Assembly: GCF_003049645.1 (NCBI RefSeq)
Contig: NZ_PYWK01000006.1
Location: forward strand, 17,829-81,828
DNA length: 64,000 bases
Direction of reading: 5' to 3'
Origin: Metasolibacillus fluoroglycofenilyticus
Lineage (GTDB): Bacteria > Bacillota > Bacilli > Bacillales_A > Planococcaceae
Shown: piece by piece, positions 17,647 to 25,913 of the stretch
How the letters are laid out: every line of letters begins with the position of its first letter
How positions within the stretch are numbered: the first letter of the stretch is position 1
Translations under genes and position numbers: made by a program
Notes under the pieces: model-generated
What the model was told of the DNA's origin: nothing
Databases searched by the model: none
Seen by the model: only the letters and a program-made list of their open reading frames with translations

Positions 17647-17829
17647 ATGATGATTCATAGTAACACTCGCTCATTTTTAATCGTTATATATTATGGTACC
17701 TTTTTCGTTCTTTCAAAAGTATATGACTTTTCGGTGTTTATAAATTATGTAATATGTTTGGTCCCTTTTATAGTTTTTATCATTTGGCGTTATAGGAAAA
17801 GAAAGCAGAGTGGGAATTATAAATCATAA
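17647..17829 (+). CDS. Small two-helix membrane protein, third gene of the cassette
   Basis: About 60 residues with two hydrophobic helices (FLIVIYYGTFFVLS and YVICLVPFIVFIIW) and a basic tail RYRKRKQ. The start at 17647 is chosen because AGAGGA lies about 11 bp upstream; the ATG at 17623 has no ribosome binding site. It begins 37 bp after the previous gene. Small membrane proteins at the end of such cassettes are often immunity or anchoring proteins, but nothing here proves that. Confidence 0.45.
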   Translation: MMIHSNTRSFLIVIYYGTFFVLSKVYDFSVFINYVICLVPFIVFIIWRYRKRKQSGNYKS

Positions 17830-17840
17830 TACGTTTCCTT

Positions 17841-18014
17841 TTATAAATAACTTCTTCTTGCGAAAAATAGCTGATGGATTGTAAATAGCATAAAGAATAA
17901 TAATCCTATTGCTACATAACTTAAAAAGTTCTTCTCCATGAACTGATTAATTAGCCACATGCCTGCCATAAAGCAAAAGGTAAATAATATGCCAATGATA
18001 ATACGTTTCATCAT
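17841..18014 (-). CDS. Small membrane protein, possible remnant
   Basis: A 57-codon frame on the minus strand starting MMKRIIIGILFTFCFMAG with two hydrophobic segments and a basic end FARRSYL. It converges on the cassette above. No ribosome binding site is visible upstream, so it may be a remnant or need a different start. Family unknown. Confidence 0.35.
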   Translation of the reverse strand: MMKRIIIGILFTFCFMAGMWLINQFMEKNFLSYVAIGLLFFMLFTIHQLFFARRSYL

Positions 18015-18117
18015 CGTTCATGTCGTATGTATATCGCAACCCAATAGTGAGCCATTTATTAACTGAGCCAGTGAGCCACTTAAACCTCTGTGTATTTTTC
18101 AGACGCACACCTCGGCT

Positions 18118-18224
18118 TTATTTGGAGTGGCGGGCATGATACCCTTGTTCGGGCGTTAAATCCTTATTACTACTATAAATGCGCTTATAAGTACGTACAA
18201 AAACGCTCGTTTAACGATGTACAT
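18118..18224 (-). pseudogene. Truncated paralogue with the EQGYHAR C-terminal motif
   Basis: The minus strand has an ATG at 18224 with AGAGGT upstream whose frame closes after 22 codons. A second frame of the same stretch reads NKDLTPEQGYHARHSK before a stop at 18118. The neighbouring gene (18252-18581) ends LIEQGYHARPSM. The shared end and matching flanking bases (GGAGTGGCGGGCATGATA versus GGAGGGGCGAGCATGATA) show a partial tandem duplication that has decayed by frameshift. Confidence 0.45.
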
Positions 18225-18251
18225 TTTTGATTACCTCTGTATATTACAACT

Positions 18252-18581
18252 TTACATGGAGGGGCGAGCATGATAGCCTTGTTCGATTAGCCAGCCCTTG
18301 TAACAGCTGGCTTTTGGCTGCCGAATCATGCGAGTAGAGGTCTCCATGTAAAGTTGTAATTCTTCAATATTGCTTCGCTCGGCTCTTTTGTAAATTACCC
18401 CATTGCTCAATAGCATGATGCCTAGAAGCGTTGATAATATAAAGGAGGTTTTATTAATTTCGGCTTTTAAAAAGATTGCCGCACTGTTATTGATAAAAAT
18501 GAATGCGCATAAAATAAAACTTAAATTGCCAGTAAATTTATTATTTTTCATAGCTATTTTGACTGTTTTCCTTCCTTTCAT
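18252..18581 (-). CDS. Small membrane protein with EQGYHAR C-terminus
   Basis: Up to 109 residues; an internal Met (MKNNKFTGNLSFILCAFIFI) could be the true start. Two hydrophobic helices (LSFILCAFIFINNSAAIF and SFILSTLLGIMLLSNGVI) are followed by a cytoplasmic-looking tail with EELQLYMETSTRMI and EQGYHARPSM. It overlaps the upstream gene by 41 bp, which suggests translational coupling. No family recognised. It is the second gene of the operon behind palindrome 3. Confidence 0.5.
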   Translation of the reverse strand: MKGRKTVKIAMKNNKFTGNLSFILCAFIFINNSAAIFLKAEINKTSFILSTLLGIMLLSNGVIYKRAERSNIEELQLYMETSTRMIRQPKASCYKGWLIEQGYHARPSM

Positions 18582-18750
18582 TTATTCTTTTGCGAGTATC
18601 GTTCGTATACCATAAAAATAAGTTGACGATAAAGCTAAAACAAAGGGGGGGCCAATTAAATTTTCCAGCTAAAATGGCTGTATATAAAGTACCCGTTATA
18701 CCAAGCGCACATTTTACCCCAAGTATAATCATTAATTTTTTGTATTCCAT
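18541..18750 (-). CDS. Small membrane protein, first gene behind palindrome 3
   Basis: 69 residues (MEYKKLMIILGVKCALGITG onward) with two hydrophobic segments and a charged tail RKRINERKENSQ. AGAGGT at 18760-18765 gives a well-spaced ribosome binding site. The predicted transcription start (about 18768) leaves an 18-nt leader. The leftward promoter directly abuts a ComA-like palindrome. Function unknown; the pair may be membrane effectors or immunity proteins of the quorum-sensing island (inference). Confidence 0.5.
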   Translation of the reverse strand: MEYKKLMIILGVKCALGITGTLYTAILAGKFNWPPLCFSFIVNLFLWYTNDTRKRINERKENSQNSYEK

Positions 18751-18774
18751 ATGTAGATTACCTCTTATACAGTC

Positions 18775-18842
18775 ATTTTATAAAGAGCAAGATTGAAAAA
18801 CAATTGCGTGATTCCGCATTACTTTTATGCGGTATTGGGCAA
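18775..18842 (-). promoter_or_regulatory. Palindromic ComA-like operator and promoter, copy 3
   Basis: The arm at 18801-18819 is identical to the left arm of copy 1 over the 19 bases (box TTGCGT-GATT-CCGCAT at 18804-18819). The right arm (ATGCGG-TATT-GGGCAA, 18827-18842) is degenerate. Leftward promoter: TTGTTT at 18798-18803, 17 bp, TAAAAT at 18775-18780. The rightward side, towards pth, lacks the TTG found in copies 1 and 2. Confidence 0.6.
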
Positions 18843-18941
18843 TATATAATGGAAAATCAACAACAAAGGACACTTGTCAATTTCTATGGTAGAATAGGCT
18901 AGAATTGTTGTAGTTAGATAAAACTAAAAGGGTGAACATAG

Positions 18942-19505
18942 ATGAAATTGATAATTGGTTTAGGCAACCCTGGCAAACCATATGCTCATACACGCCATAA
19001 TATTGGCTTTGATGTCATTGATGCAGTGGCAGAAAAATGGGGAGCACCGTTAAACCAAACGAAATTTAATGGTATGTATGCGACTGTGCATCGTCCTGAA
19101 GGAAAGGTGATGCTATTAAAACCGTTAACATATATGAATTTATCGGGTGAATGTGTGCGTCCAATGATGGATTATTTTGATATTGCAATAGAGAATCTTA
19201 TCGTTATTTACGATGATTTAGATTTAGATACAGGCAAGCTACGTCTGCGCCAAAAAGGCAGTGCTGGCGGGCATAATGGGATTAAGTCATTGATTCAACA
19301 TTTAGGTACACAAGAGTTTAACCGCATCCGTGTTGGCGTCAGCCGCCCGCCGGCAGGCATGAAGGTGGCAGACTATGTGTTGTCGAAATTTTCAAAGGAT
19401 GAAGAGCCAGTTGTAGAGGATGCAATAAAAAAATCGTGCGATGCAGTGGAGCTCGCATTATCAAAAAGCTTTTTAGATGTAATGAATGTTTTTAACGGTG
19501 CATAA
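18942..19505 (+). CDS. pth: Peptidyl-tRNA hydrolase
   Basis: 187 residues. It recycles peptidyl-tRNAs released from stalled ribosomes. Signatures are [20 protein letters not shown] with the catalytic His of the TRHNIG motif, YMNLSG and YDDLDL, and the C-terminal [27 protein letters not shown] precedes the ATG. It resumes the conserved gene order after the island. The last residues (FNGA) close the expected fold. Confidence 0.95.
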   Translation: MKLIIGLGNPGKPYAHTRHNIGFDVIDAVAEKWGAPLNQTKFNGMYATVHRPEGKVMLLKPLTYMNLSGECVRPMMDYFDIAIENLIVIYDDLDLDTGKLRLRQKGSAGGHNGIKSLIQHLGTQEFNRIRVGVSRPPAGMKVADYVLSKFSKDEEPVVEDAIKKSCDAVELALSKSFLDVMNVFNGA

Positions 19506-19686
19506 ATAAACAGGAGAAAGCCTATACTTTGAATACATAGCTTTATCATGATTTAGAACATCTATACTGTTGAATATTCGGTATAAAGTCAACTGAACCA
19601 TGATTAAGCCCCTAGTGCATGTGACAGGTTTTTTAGTGCATTCGAGAAAATAGCCGTGGGGTAATTGATTCAAAGGAGGACTTGCC

Positions 19687-19914
19687 TTGTCAGTTCGTTA
19701 TCGTTGTAGACATTGTGAAACAGAGATTGGCACATTGCCATTTGATGCAGATGAAACCATTCGCAAGCTTCACCAATTTGAAATTGGGGAAGTGGATGAC
19801 TATGTGGAAAGGGACGAACGAGGGGATACGACGGTGCATTGTATATGTGAGCACTGCGAAAATTCCTTAAGACAATTTCCAGATTACTATGCATTGAAAA
19901 AATGGCTGCAATAA
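19687..19914 (+). CDS. fin: Fin, anti-sigma factor for the forespore sigma-F to sigma-G switch
   Basis: 75 residues with two Cys pairs, CRHC near the N-terminus and CEHC near residue 58, a zinc-binding arrangement as in B. subtilis Fin (YabK). Fin binds core RNA polymerase-associated sigma-F and helps hand over to sigma-G. A TTG start at 19687 is set by AAAGGAGG at 19673-19680. The position between pth and mfd is conserved. The 180 bp before it may contain a sigma-F promoter but no clear match was seen. Confidence 0.9.
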   Translation: MSVRYRCRHCETEIGTLPFDADETIRKLHQFEIGEVDDYVERDERGDTTVHCICEHCENSLRQFPDYYALKKWLQ

Positions 19915-19917
19915 TGA

Positions 19918-19948
19918 AATGCTTTGGCTGATGAGGCCAAAGCTTTTT
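19918..19948 (+). terminator. Terminator of fin
   Basis: GCTTTGGC (19921-19928) and GCCAAAGC (19936-19943) form a perfect 8-bp stem followed by TTTTT. Confidence 0.9.
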
Positions 19949-20082
19949 CCACTTCCTACTTATTTAATCAATTAAATAGAGGTGTGATTGCATTCAGATT
20001 TTTTTGAGTAGGCTCGAAAAAACCTGTGACATCTACTCGAGGCTTAATTTGAACTAGCAGGGAATTTGGCACACCCTATGAT

Positions 20083-20192
20083 TTAATTACTTCTCCACCT
20101 ATAGAAGTGGGGGGCTTCTGTATCTGTCGCTTTGCTGTCGGTATAAAAAAATGTGCTCCTGCGGTAGTCACAATAGAATTGTCACTATCCTC
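20083..20192 (-). ncRNA. Remnant of an IS200/IS605-type right end or omega RNA
   Basis: Read on the minus strand the stretch has a hairpin GGATAGT..ACAAT/ATTGT..ACTACC, then GACAGCAAAGCGACAG, then GAAGCCCCCCACTT leading into a hairpin with CCACTTCTATAGGTGG. The GAARCCCCCACTT block also occurs at the 3' end of the RNA element at 401-604. I take it as a decayed IS200/IS605-like end. No transposase or TnpB gene is present. The rest of 19949-20244 shows no gene. Confidence 0.4.
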
Positions 20193-20244
20193 GACGGAGT
20201 AAATAATTCTGAATCAAGTTAAACTATTGAAAGGAGGCTTTGCT

Positions 20245-23200
20245 ATGGATATTTTCCATCAACTATTCTCGCAAGATAAGCATATAAATCCTTTTTTGCA
20301 GCAAGTAAAAAAGGATAGTAAAGTAAGCCAATTGGTTACAGGCTTAACGGGTGGCGCAAGACCAGCGTTATTGCAAGCCATTTATAAAGAAACAGAGCGT
20401 CCGCTATACGTGTTATCGCCCAATTTATTGCAGGCTCAAAAGCTTGTGGATGATTTAACAGCACTTGTAGGCGAGGACGAAGTGCATTATTATCCAGCGG
20501 AGGAGTTTATTGCGGCAGGTATGTCAGTGGCGTCTCCAGAGCTACGCGCGCACCGTATTACGACATTAGACAATTTAGTAAATCGGAAACGTGGTATTTA
20601 TATAATTCCAATTGCAGGTATGCGTAAAATGATGACGCCAATGACAGTCTGGCAGTCACATTTACTGAAAACAGCAGTGGGGGAGGATATCGCCATTGAT
20701 GAATGGCTAGTGCAGCTCGTTACGATGGGCTATAGCCGCAGTCAAATGGTAACGACGCCTGGTGAGTTTGCGGTGCGCGGGGGTATTTTAGATATTTACC
20801 CACTCGATGCAGAGGCGCCTGTTCGTATCGAGCTATTTGATACAGAAGTAGATTCAATCCGTACATTTTCAGCAGATGACCAACGCTCAATTGATAAACT
20901 AGATCATGTGCATATTTTGCCTGCTGCTGAGCTGCTTTTAAACATTGACCAGCGTATTCAACTTGCAAATCGTTTGGAAGTAGCACTCGCGAATAGCTTA
21001 AATAAAGTTAAGAAACAGGAAATTCAGGAGTTACTATATCAATATATTCAGCAGGACATTGCCCTACTAAAAGAGGGGAATTTGCCTGATACTGTAGCAA
21101 AATATGGTTCCTTATTATTTGAGCAGCAAACATTTTTAGGTGATTATTTTGCGCAAGATGGCATCGTTTTTTGGGATGAGCTTGGACGTATTCAGGAAGT
21201 AGCAGATGCATGGGAGCGCGAGGAGACAGAGTGGTTTTTATCGCTAATTGAAGAGGGGAAAATGCTACACGATGTGAAGCCATCCTTTACTTTAAAGGAA
21301 ATCGATGCAATGCTAACATTACCAAAATATTATTTTGCATTATTTACTAGGACGTTTTCTGGTTTCAAATTTACTAAAACAATCAACTATTCTTGTAAGC
21401 CGATGCAGCAATTCCATGGGCAAATTGCGTTATTGCAATCAGAGCTTGTGCGCTGGCAGCAGGAAAAATATACGGTTTTATTTGTTGCGGAAGGTAAGGA
21501 GCGTCTAGCCTCTATCAAGCGCACATTAGAAGACTATCAAATTCATGCGCAAATAGGTTTAGGACAGACTGGCGGTATTTATTTAATCGATGCCGAATTA
21601 TCAAATGGCTTTGAGCTCCCATTGCAAAAGATAGCCGTTGTAACAGATGATGAGCTATTTAAGCAGCAAGCAAGAAAAAGGGTGCGCTCGCAAAAAATGT
21701 CCAATGCGGAGCGTATTAAAAGCTATTCGGAAATTAAACCTGGTGATTATGTTGTGCATGTGCACCATGGTGTCGGGAAATATATCGGGATTGAAACGCT
21801 CGTTGTAGGCGGGCAGCATAAAGACTATTTGCATATTCGCTACAGAGCGGATGATAAGCTATACGTATCAGTAGATCAAATCGACTTAGTGCAAAAATTT
21901 GTAGGGTCTGAGGATAAAGAACCGAAGCTACATAAGCTTGGCGGACCAGAATGGAAAAAAGCTAAGGCTAAGGTTGCCTCTGCTGTACAGGATATTGCAG
22001 ATGATTTAATTAAGCTTTATGCAAAACGTGAGGCAGAAAAAGGCTTTGCCTTCTCGCCAGATTCTGATGATGTACGCGCATTTGAAGATTTATTCCCATA
22101 TGAGGAGACAGAGGACCAACTACGTAGCATTATTGAAGTGAAGCGCGATATGGAGCGCGAGCGACCAATGGATCGACTTGTTTGTGGTGATGTTGGCTAT
22201 GGTAAAACAGAAGTGGCAATTCGTGCAGCATTTAAGGCAATCCAAGATGGGAAGCAGGTTGCTTTTTTAGTACCAACAACAATATTAGCACAGCAGCATT
22301 TTGAAACATTGCAAGAGCGCTTTACAGAGCAAGCCATTCATGTAGGTTTATTAAGCCGCTTCCGCACGAAAAAGCAGCAAACCGAAACATTAAAGGGTTT
22401 GCGTAATGGAACGGTTGATATTGTCGTCGGGACACACCGCATGTTATCGAAGGATGTTGTTTATAACGATTTAGGCTTATTAATTGTCGATGAGGAGCAG
22501 CGTTTCGGTGTAACACATAAGGAAAAAATTAAGCAATTAAAAACGAATGTGGATGTATTGACATTAACAGCTACACCAATTCCACGTACATTACATATGT
22601 CAATGGTCGGTGTACGCGATTTATCGGTTATTGAAACACCACCACAAAACCGTTTCCCGGTGCAAACATATGTGATGGAACATAATGGGGCGCTTGTACG
22701 TGAAGCGATAGAGCGAGAGATGGCACGCGGTGGGCAGACATTTTATTTATATAATCGAGTAGAGGATATGACACGTCGTGTAGAGGAAATTCAAATGCTT
22801 GTACCAGATGCACGCATTGGCTTTGCACATGGTAGAATGACAGAGTCAGAGCTAGAGTCTACGATTTTAGCGTTTTTAGATGGTGAATACGATGTGCTTG
22901 TAACGACAACAATTATTGAAACGGGTGTCGATATTCCAAATGTCAATACATTAATCGTACATGATGCTGACCGGATGGGGCTTTCACAGCTTTACCAATT
23001 GCGTGGACGGGTTGGACGTTCCAATCGTGTAGCTTATGCATATTTTATGTACCAACGCGACAAAGTATTGACAGATGTTGCGGAACAGCGTTTACAGGCA
23101 ATTAAAGAGTTTACTGAATTAGGCTCGGGCTTTAAAATTGCAATGCGTGATTTATCAATTCGGGGTGCAGGTAATTTACTAGGTGCCCAACAGCACGGCT

Positions 23201-23775
23201 TTATTGATGCAGTCGGCTTCGATTTATATTCACAAATGTTAGAAGAGGCGATTGCTCTACGTCAAACAGGTGTGAAAAAAGAGGAGAAGCCAGAGGTAGA
23301 AATCATTTTGCATACGGAAGCCTATATTCCAGATGCCTATATTCCAGATGGCTATCAAAAAATTCAAATGTATAAGCGTATTAAAGCAATGGACCGTATA
23401 GAAGATTATGAGGAAATAATTGACGAGCTACAAGACCGCTTTGGTGATGTGCCAACCGAAACGATTCGTTTATTGCGCATTGCACGGATGAAAGTATGGG
23501 CACTAGCAGCAGGCATCGAGGCGATTAAAGAAAAGCAAGGCATTGTTTCGATTCATCTATCAGAGCAAGGAACTGCACAAGTAGACGGTGCGAAAATTGT
23601 TTCTGAATCGATGAAATATGAGCGTGCAACAGGCTTTAGCATGGACGGTATGAGGCTTACTGTCACAGTCGACAGCAAGCGCTGTAATAAGCATACACCC
23701 TTCGATGTTTTAGAAGGTATGATGCAAATTATTGCCGAGGCAATAAAGGTGGGCGATCCAAAGGCTGTGCAGTAG
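20245..23775 (+). CDS. mfd: Transcription-repair coupling factor Mfd
   Basis: 1176 residues. ATP-dependent translocase that removes stalled RNA polymerase and recruits UvrA. An N-terminal UvrB-like part precedes the RNAP-interacting/CarD-like domain (GDYVVHVHHGVGKYIGIE, residue ~500). The RecG-like motor follows: Walker A DVGYGKTEVAIRAAF near 655, DEEQRFGV (DEEQ box), TATPIPRTLHMS and the QLRGRVGRSNRVAYAY motif. A TRCF C-terminal domain ends it. AAAGGAGG sets the ATG at 20245. The final residues and the stop codon fall inside a degenerate family A hairpin. Confidence 0.96.
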   Translation: MDIFHQLFSQDKHINPFLQQVKKDSKVSQLVTGLTGGARPALLQAIYKETERPLYVLSPNLLQAQKLVDDLTALVGEDEVHYYPAEEFIAAGMSVASPELRAHRITTLDNLVNRKRGIYIIPIAGMRKMMTPMTVWQSHLLKTAVGEDIAIDEWLVQLVTMGYSRSQMVTTPGEFAVRGGILDIYPLDAEAPVRIELFDTEVDSIRTFSADDQRSIDKLDHVHILPAAELLLNIDQRIQLANRLEVALANSLNKVKKQEIQELLYQYIQQDIALLKEGNLPDTVAKYGSLLFEQQTFLGDYFAQDGIVFWDELGRIQEVADAWEREETEWFLSLIEEGKMLHDVKPSFTLKEIDAMLTLPKYYFALFTRTFSGFKFTKTINYSCKPMQQFHGQIALLQSELVRWQQEKYTVLFVAEGKERLASIKRTLEDYQIHAQIGLGQTGGIYLIDAELSNGFELPLQKIAVVTDDELFKQQARKRVRSQKMSNAERIKSYSEIKPGDYVVHVHHGVGKYIGIETLVVGGQHKDYLHIRYRADDKLYVSVDQIDLVQKFVGSEDKEPKLHKLGGPEWKKAKAKVASAVQDIADDLIKLYAKREAEKGFAFSPDSDDVRAFEDLFPYEETEDQLRSIIEVKRDMERERPMDRLVCGDVGYGKTEVAIRAAFKAIQDGKQVAFLVPTTILAQQHFETLQERFTEQAIHVGLLSRFRTKKQQTETLKGLRNGTVDIVVGTHRMLSKDVVYNDLGLLIVDEEQRFGVTHKEKIKQLKTNVDVLTLTATPIPRTLHMSMVGVRDLSVIETPPQNRFPVQTYVMEHNGALVREAIEREMARGGQTFYLYNRVEDMTRRVEEIQMLVPDARIGFAHGRMTESELESTILAFLDGEYDVLVTTTIIETGVDIPNVNTLIVHDADRMGLSQLYQLRGRVGRSNRVAYAYFMYQRDKVLTDVAEQRLQAIKEFTELGSGFKIAMRDLSIRGAGNLLGAQQHGFIDAVGFDLYSQMLEEAIALRQTGVKKEEKPEVEIILHTEAYIPDAYIPDGYQKIQMYKRIKAMDRIEDYEEIIDELQDRFGDVPTETIRLLRIARMKVWALAAGIEAIKEKQGIVSIHLSEQGTAQVDGAKIVSESMKYERATGFSMDGMRLTVTVDSKRCNKHTPFDVLEGMMQIIAEAIKVGDPKAVQ

Positions 23776-24120
23776 CCAGCCTTCGGAACGCTATCGATGA
23801 TGTTTTTTCAAAGAGTGCCCCCGTTAAAATAGCAAGAGGATTTTTTGAAAATAGGTTAAACACTTGGTTCGGAGGATTTTCTTCCGAATGAAAATTGACT
23901 TTTTTCCTTTAAAACATAGATAATCATTACATTTCACATCCTTATAAAAGAGATGTTTGAAGCTAGGGTCATTCAACTGTGAAAATAATACTTGTTTAGC
24001 TCGTCCAAAACCAAATGTATTTGATTCAAGAGACTGCTTTATCAATAAAAGCAGGATTTATATAGAGCGCAAATTGTTTTGAAAAGCTTGAATTAAAGGG
24101 CTTTGGCTTTTTAAGTGTCG

Positions 24121-24479
24121 TTATTGGCTTACTAGGTGTAGAGTCCCTTTCAATCCATTATCAAAAATTAGTGCGAGTCTCCCTGACTGTTCAAATTTTT
24201 CTTGTGTTAATAATGATTTATCAACTAAAACAGAATCTGTTGAAGTAAAATTCGCTTCAAATAAACGCTTAAGCGTTACTTCCTGTAGTTTGCCTCGGAA
24301 ATCATAAGGCTAATAACAACCAAAAGATGTTTCATCATGTCAGATATACTAATAATCCATACTGCGTCGGCAGGTATATGAATAATCCCTATATTTATCC
24401 TGTTTGTCTTAATAATATAGCCTGACAAAAAACATTTCATAAACAGTACAGCAATTTTTTTGGTCCGACTTGCATACAT
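24121..24479 (-). pseudogene. Frameshifted small membrane protein gene
   Basis: The minus strand reads MYASRTKKIAVLFMKCFLSG and hydrophobic sequence to about 24285, then closes. In another frame FRGKLQEVTLKRLFEAN and EKFEQSGRLALIFDNGLKG continue to a stop at 24121. A single frameshift near 24285 would join them. No family recognised. It lies between mfd and spoVT in a 770-bp gap that otherwise holds the tail of a degenerate family A copy (23765 to about 23930). Confidence 0.4.
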
Positions 24480-24501
24480 TTCAACTTTTTACACCATACT
24501 A
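24471..24501 (+). promoter_or_regulatory. Candidate sigma-G promoter of spoVT
   Basis: TGCATA at 24471-24476, 18-bp spacer and CATACTA at 24495-24501. spoVT is sigma-G-dependent in B. subtilis. Confidence 0.65.
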
Positions 24502-24545
24502 CTTTAAAGTGCAGTTTGAATTTGTTGAAAGTGAGGCAATTGATA

Positions 24546-25082
24546 ATGAAAGCAACAGGAATTGTACGACGTATTGATGATTTGGGACGAGTTGTTATTC
24601 CGAAAGAAATTAGACGCACGATGCGTATTCGCGAGGGAGATCCACTTGAAATTTATACAGACCGCGAAGGCGAAGTTATTTTAAAAAAATACTCACCGAT
24701 TAACGATTTAGGCGAGTTTGCACAAGAATATGTGGAATCACTTTATGAAACATTCGGCACACCAGCACTTATTAGTGACCGAGATGAAGTAATTGCGATT
24801 GCAGGCGTGTCGAAGAAGGAATATGTCAATCGTAGGCTATCCGCTTTTGCGGAGGATTGCTTAAAATCTCGCAATACGACACTTGAAAAGATGGAAACAA
24901 CTTTAGAAATTGTGCCGGGGCAATTTGAACAGGTTAAATCCTATTGCATCGTACCTATCGTTAACAATGGCGATATTATCGGGGCAGTATACCTATTTTC
25001 AAAGGCGCATTTTATCGGCGAAGTCGAACAAAAGGCAGCTGAGCTAAGTGCAACATTTTTAGCTAAGCAAATGCAGCATTAG
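24546..25082 (+). CDS. spoVT: Stage V sporulation protein T, AbrB-family regulator
   Basis: 178 residues. The N-terminal swapped-hairpin AbrB DNA-binding domain is MKATGIVRRIDDLGRVVIPK..LRIREGDPLEIY-like (here TMRIREGDPLEIY). A C-terminal GAF-like domain contains SDRDEVIAIAGVSKKE and IVNNGDIIGAVYLFS. It tunes sigma-G gene expression in the forespore and later germination. The start at 24546 is the family start; the in-frame codon at 24516 is upstream noise. A terminator follows. Confidence 0.95.
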   Translation: MKATGIVRRIDDLGRVVIPKEIRRTMRIREGDPLEIYTDREGEVILKKYSPINDLGEFAQEYVESLYETFGTPALISDRDEVIAIAGVSKKEYVNRRLSAFAEDCLKSRNTTLEKMETTLEIVPGQFEQVKSYCIVPIVNNGDIIGAVYLFSKAHFIGEVEQKAAELSATFLAKQMQH

Positions 25083-25086
25083 TAGA

Positions 25087-25132
25087 GGCGTCCGCAAAGC
25101 GTGCTAAGGCACAGCTTTATGGACGTTTTTTA
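25087..25132 (+). terminator. Terminator of spoVT
   Basis: GGCGTCC..AAAGC (25087-25100) pairs with GCTTT..GGACG (25114-25125), followed by seven T. Confidence 0.85.
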
Positions 25133-25299
25133 ATTACTTTAAATTTACCTTGTTTATAATTAAAATCTCTAACAGAATATTTAGCATATGTGCCTAAAAT
25201 AGGAGTTGATATTTCGGTCGATTTTTCATAAATTATGCCTCTGACTATATTTACAATAGAGTAGATATTTGCTAAATATGGATAATTTCGTGTGATCCC

Positions 25300-25552
25300 T
25301 TAGTCGTAGATATACCATGTATCATATTCCTCATAATAATCTAGTAAGACTCCAGTCGTTCCATCGTAATCTGTATTAATAGGACTGGAAAATTCAACGG
25401 AGTTACAGCTTTCTAAATTACTCTCCATAAGAAACAAAATTTCATCGTCTGCAATCTTTCCATTAACAAAATTCATTTTTGTTTTAGTATTACTAAATGT
25501 CCCCAATACGACAAATGTCAAAATGTTATAATAAATAAAGTGAGTTTTTCAA
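25300..25552 (-). pseudogene. Frameshifted gene for a small secreted protein
   Basis: AGGGAGAA lies about 12 bp before a TTG at 25552 that opens MKNSLYLL and then a stop. In the next frame the sequence continues as a hydrophobic signal-like stretch (NILTFVVLGTFSNTKTKMN) and an acidic polar domain ending YYEEYDTWYIYD at 25300. One base change would join signal peptide and domain. Function unknown. The rest of 25133-25299 and 25553-25913 shows no gene. Confidence 0.4.
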
Positions 25553-25913
25553 ACCGATTATCTTCTCCCTAGTCAAGATTAATGTAATCATATAGCTAAG
25601 CTACAGTTATTCTTTATTATAACAAATGATGTAATTTATTAGGTTTCATTTAGAATATTGTGAATATTCCTTGTTCTCACCGGCAGCATTCCCCCACCTT
25701 ACTACTACATTTTTATCGGTATTAGTAAATTTTTAATATGGAAAAGTTGGTTGAAAATTTTGCTAATTGGTTGTACTTACGAAAAGTTTTCAAAAATACT
25801 TTTTTATTTTTAATATTAAAAGTTTAACTTGTAGGAAACTTGCTCTCATTTTAAGCAGTCTTTCTATAGGAATGCTATACTGTAAGCACTCGTAGGATTG
25901 GGGAAGGATTTGA

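Noticed and set aside
18403..18796. Plus-strand frames opposite the membrane-protein operon
   Set aside because: Overlap the minus-strand genes, which have the ribosome binding site and the promoter.
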